Source: Deltaproteobacteria bacterium (GTDB taxonomy: Bacteria; Desulfobacterota; Desulfobacteria; Desulfobacterales; SURF-7). From it: a stretch of DNA of 6,463 nt. Position 1 is the first letter of the stretch. Every line of letters starts with the position of its first letter. The position numbers were made by a program, and so were the translations under genes. The notes beneath the pieces are model-generated. The model had not been told where the DNA came from. It did not search any database and saw nothing but the letters and a program-made list of their open reading frames with translations. The DNA lies in contig JAFDJC010000182.1 in assembly GCA_019307665.1 (NCBI GenBank), positions 1 to 6,463 on the forward strand. Reading direction: 5' to 3'. This document shows, piece by piece, positions 5,062-6,463 of this stretch.

Positions 5062-6414
5062 TCATTTACCAATCATTTCGCCAAAATTAAAATAATACCA
5101 CTTCTGGTTACAGGCTTTACCGTCTTCATCCCGTGTCGTATTTGACGCATTCACCATCCATGCCTCAAGGCTTTCGGGTTTCATAATAACATCCTGAACA
5201 TTGCCTTTCATGGCGGCAACTTTTGCCAGCTCCTTAAATGTATCAAGATTATGTTTTCCATATTTCTCCACCATGAATTCCCGCAGTTTGCCTGTTGTAT
5301 GGCCGGCAAATATAACATCATTGATCCCCTGGTAGCATTTGTCATCCCCTTCATCGCAAAATTCCTGGCTGTCTGAAAGTGTTTCAAACCGCTTATAATC
5401 AGATACCAGCATTACCCCTTTCATGTCAGATTCTTCACTGGTGCCGCTGAATTGATAGACATAGGAGCAAGTACGTCTGGAATTTTCAACGATCTGTAAT
5501 GCTTCCTGAATGGTATCTGCTTCCCGGAGCAATTTCTTATATAAAAATACAAATGGAATGCCTTCAAGGGTTTCAAAATTTCGATTTCCATACCCCATTT
5601 CACCAAAACCCAGGTGCTTTTCATTCATGCCGGTAATGCATCCGGTAAATCCTGCGTAGGAAAACGATACAGATGCATTCCCCTGCTCAGGACGATACAC
5701 ATGAATAACCGGGTATCTTTGGGCGCCCAGTTGCCTGATCCAGTCAAGAACCCGCAGGTGATACAATTCGCCATTTTCTGTCGCATTACCAAATGCAATG
5801 ACCCCGCTGCATGTCTCCAATTCAGGGTCTGCAAGACTACCCTGCTCAGGCTCCGGCGTATTATAAGTTTTTCCTCGCAGAAATTGTTTCTTGCCTGCAA
5901 ATTCGGATAATTCCGGAATAGCATGAAGCCAGTGGATGACGCGCAGCGGAATCCCGGCCCCATGCGCAAGTCCCCGCATTTCAAGTTTGTCTTCAATGGG
6001 AATATAAGGTGCTATGAGATCATAGACTTCATCCATCACATCTTCGGAAACGCCCTTTAATTTTGCATATGACTTAACAATCCCGATAATATGATAAACA
6101 TTTGTCTGAATGTCATCTTTATTCAGCCGTCCATTCTGGAATCCCATTTCATAGGGTGTTCCACTCATGACGATCACTTTAATATTGTTATATAAAGGAT
6201 CACCGGATTCGATTATTTCCGCTTTTTTGAGAATATCATCCACAGACCGGTCATTGAAAAAAACGGTTCTCTGTTCCAGTGTCAGTTCATTTTCAGGTAC
6301 ACTCCACCCGCCGATGGTTCCCATTAAATCATATCGATTCGACAGGCTTGAACATCCGGCAAATAAAAACACAGCCAGCAATAAACCATACGTCCTGATT
6401 GTTTGTCTTATCAT
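5062..6414 (-). CDS. Lipoprotein of the C45 autoproteolytic Ntn-hydrolase family
   Basis: A 450-residue protein related to the C45 family (isopenicillin N acyltransferase and bacterial linear-amide hydrolases), which are made as precursors that cut themselves before a nucleophile Cys. Residues 1-21 are a lipoprotein signal with lipobox LFAGC (Cys21 lipidated); Ser at +2 favours the outer membrane. The family's opening G-x-P-x-E-x-G-x-x-x-G appears as GTPYEMGFQNG (85-95), followed by MRGLAHGAGIPL (146-157). The predicted nucleophile is Cys202 in ETCSGVIAFGNAT, followed by the usual strand GELYHLRVLDW (215-225), GFTGCITGMNEKHLGFGEM (255-273) and, near the end, DVIMKPESLEAWMVNAS (408-424). Autocleavage would leave a lipid-anchored 181-residue alpha chain and a 249-residue beta chain. 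Cys353 and Cys360 (CDEGDDKC) could form a disulfide. The ATG at 6414 has only a weak AGAAGA upstream. Substrate is unknown; amide or acyl-transfer chemistry is inferred from the family. Confidence 0.85.
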   Translation of the reverse strand: MIRQTIRTYGLLLAVFLFAGCSSLSNRYDLMGTIGGWSVPENELTLEQRTVFFNDRSVDDILKKAEIIESGDPLYNNIKVIVMSGTPYEMGFQNGRLNKDDIQTNVYHIIGIVKSYAKLKGVSEDVMDEVYDLIAPYIPIEDKLEMRGLAHGAGIPLRVIHWLHAIPELSEFAGKKQFLRGKTYNTPEPEQGSLADPELETCSGVIAFGNATENGELYHLRVLDWIRQLGAQRYPVIHVYRPEQGNASVSFSYAGFTGCITGMNEKHLGFGEMGYGNRNFETLEGIPFVFLYKKLLREADTIQEALQIVENSRRTCSYVYQFSGTSEESDMKGVMLVSDYKRFETLSDSQEFCDEGDDKCYQGINDVIFAGHTTGKLREFMVEKYGKHNLDTFKELAKVAAMKGNVQDVIMKPESLEAWMVNASNTTRDEDGKACNQKWYYFNFGEMIGK

Positions 6415-6463
6415 AGGTCTTCTTTTTTGATTTAAAAGTTAAAGTAAAGATTGAATGTAGAAT

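Noticed and set aside
5044..5062. Possible terminator after the lipoprotein gene (GAGT/ACTC stem then TTTT, minus strand)
   Set aside because: The stem is only 4 bp with no GC-rich core, too weak to call.
5625..5996. Minus-strand open frame of 123 codons inside the C45 gene
   Set aside because: Shifted-frame shadow; the C45 frame carries the lipobox and all family motifs.

Overview
This 6.46 kb window looks like chromosomal DNA of moderate-to-low GC from a Gram-negative anaerobe, most likely Desulfobacterota (Desulfobacteraceae-like). The lineage call is inference. It rests on a typical lipobox protein, a periplasmic PEBP, and a HEAT-repeat gene paired with an HD-GYP gene, an arrangement I associate with deltaproteobacteria. 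There are no RNA genes, CRISPR arrays or complete mobile elements.

Layout. Positions 1-687 (minus) hold the N-terminal 229 residues of a YtcJ-like amidohydrolase, cut by the window edge, with a good sigma70-type promoter at 759-788. A 479-bp stretch (688-1166) has no credible gene. It contains two outward-facing promoters, a nested imperfect inverted repeat (832-980) and a lone 20-bp sequence resembling an IS3-family terminal repeat (1044-1063). Next is a plus-strand secreted YbhB/YbcL-type PEBP protein (1167-1739), whose C-terminus is frameshifted by an exact 13-bp tandem duplication. Convergent with it is a two-gene minus-strand operon: a 563-residue HEAT-like repeat protein (4903-3212), then a 478-residue HD-GYP protein (3198-1762). 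Both start at TTG behind good Shine-Dalgarno sequences. After a 158-bp AT-rich gap comes a minus-strand lipoprotein (6414-5062) of the C45 autoproteolytic Ntn-hydrolase family.

How the genes may work together. The HEAT/HD-GYP pair is the most coherent unit. The genes are 13 bp apart, translation is probably coupled, and both proteins appear to begin with the same roughly 100-residue domain, which I cannot name. The simplest model is a signalling pair in which an HD-GYP protein (cyclic-di-GMP phosphodiesterase or degenerate sensor) and a HEAT scaffold meet through related N-terminal domains. The amidohydrolase, PEBP and C45 lipoprotein show no clear pathway link to this pair or to each other.

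The points most worth checking are the 13-bp duplication in the PEBP gene, the shared N-terminal domain of the operon proteins, the altered HHExxDGxGYP signature of the HD-GYP domain, and homopolymer tracts (T11 in a promoter region, G8 in the HD-GYP gene) that could vary in length.
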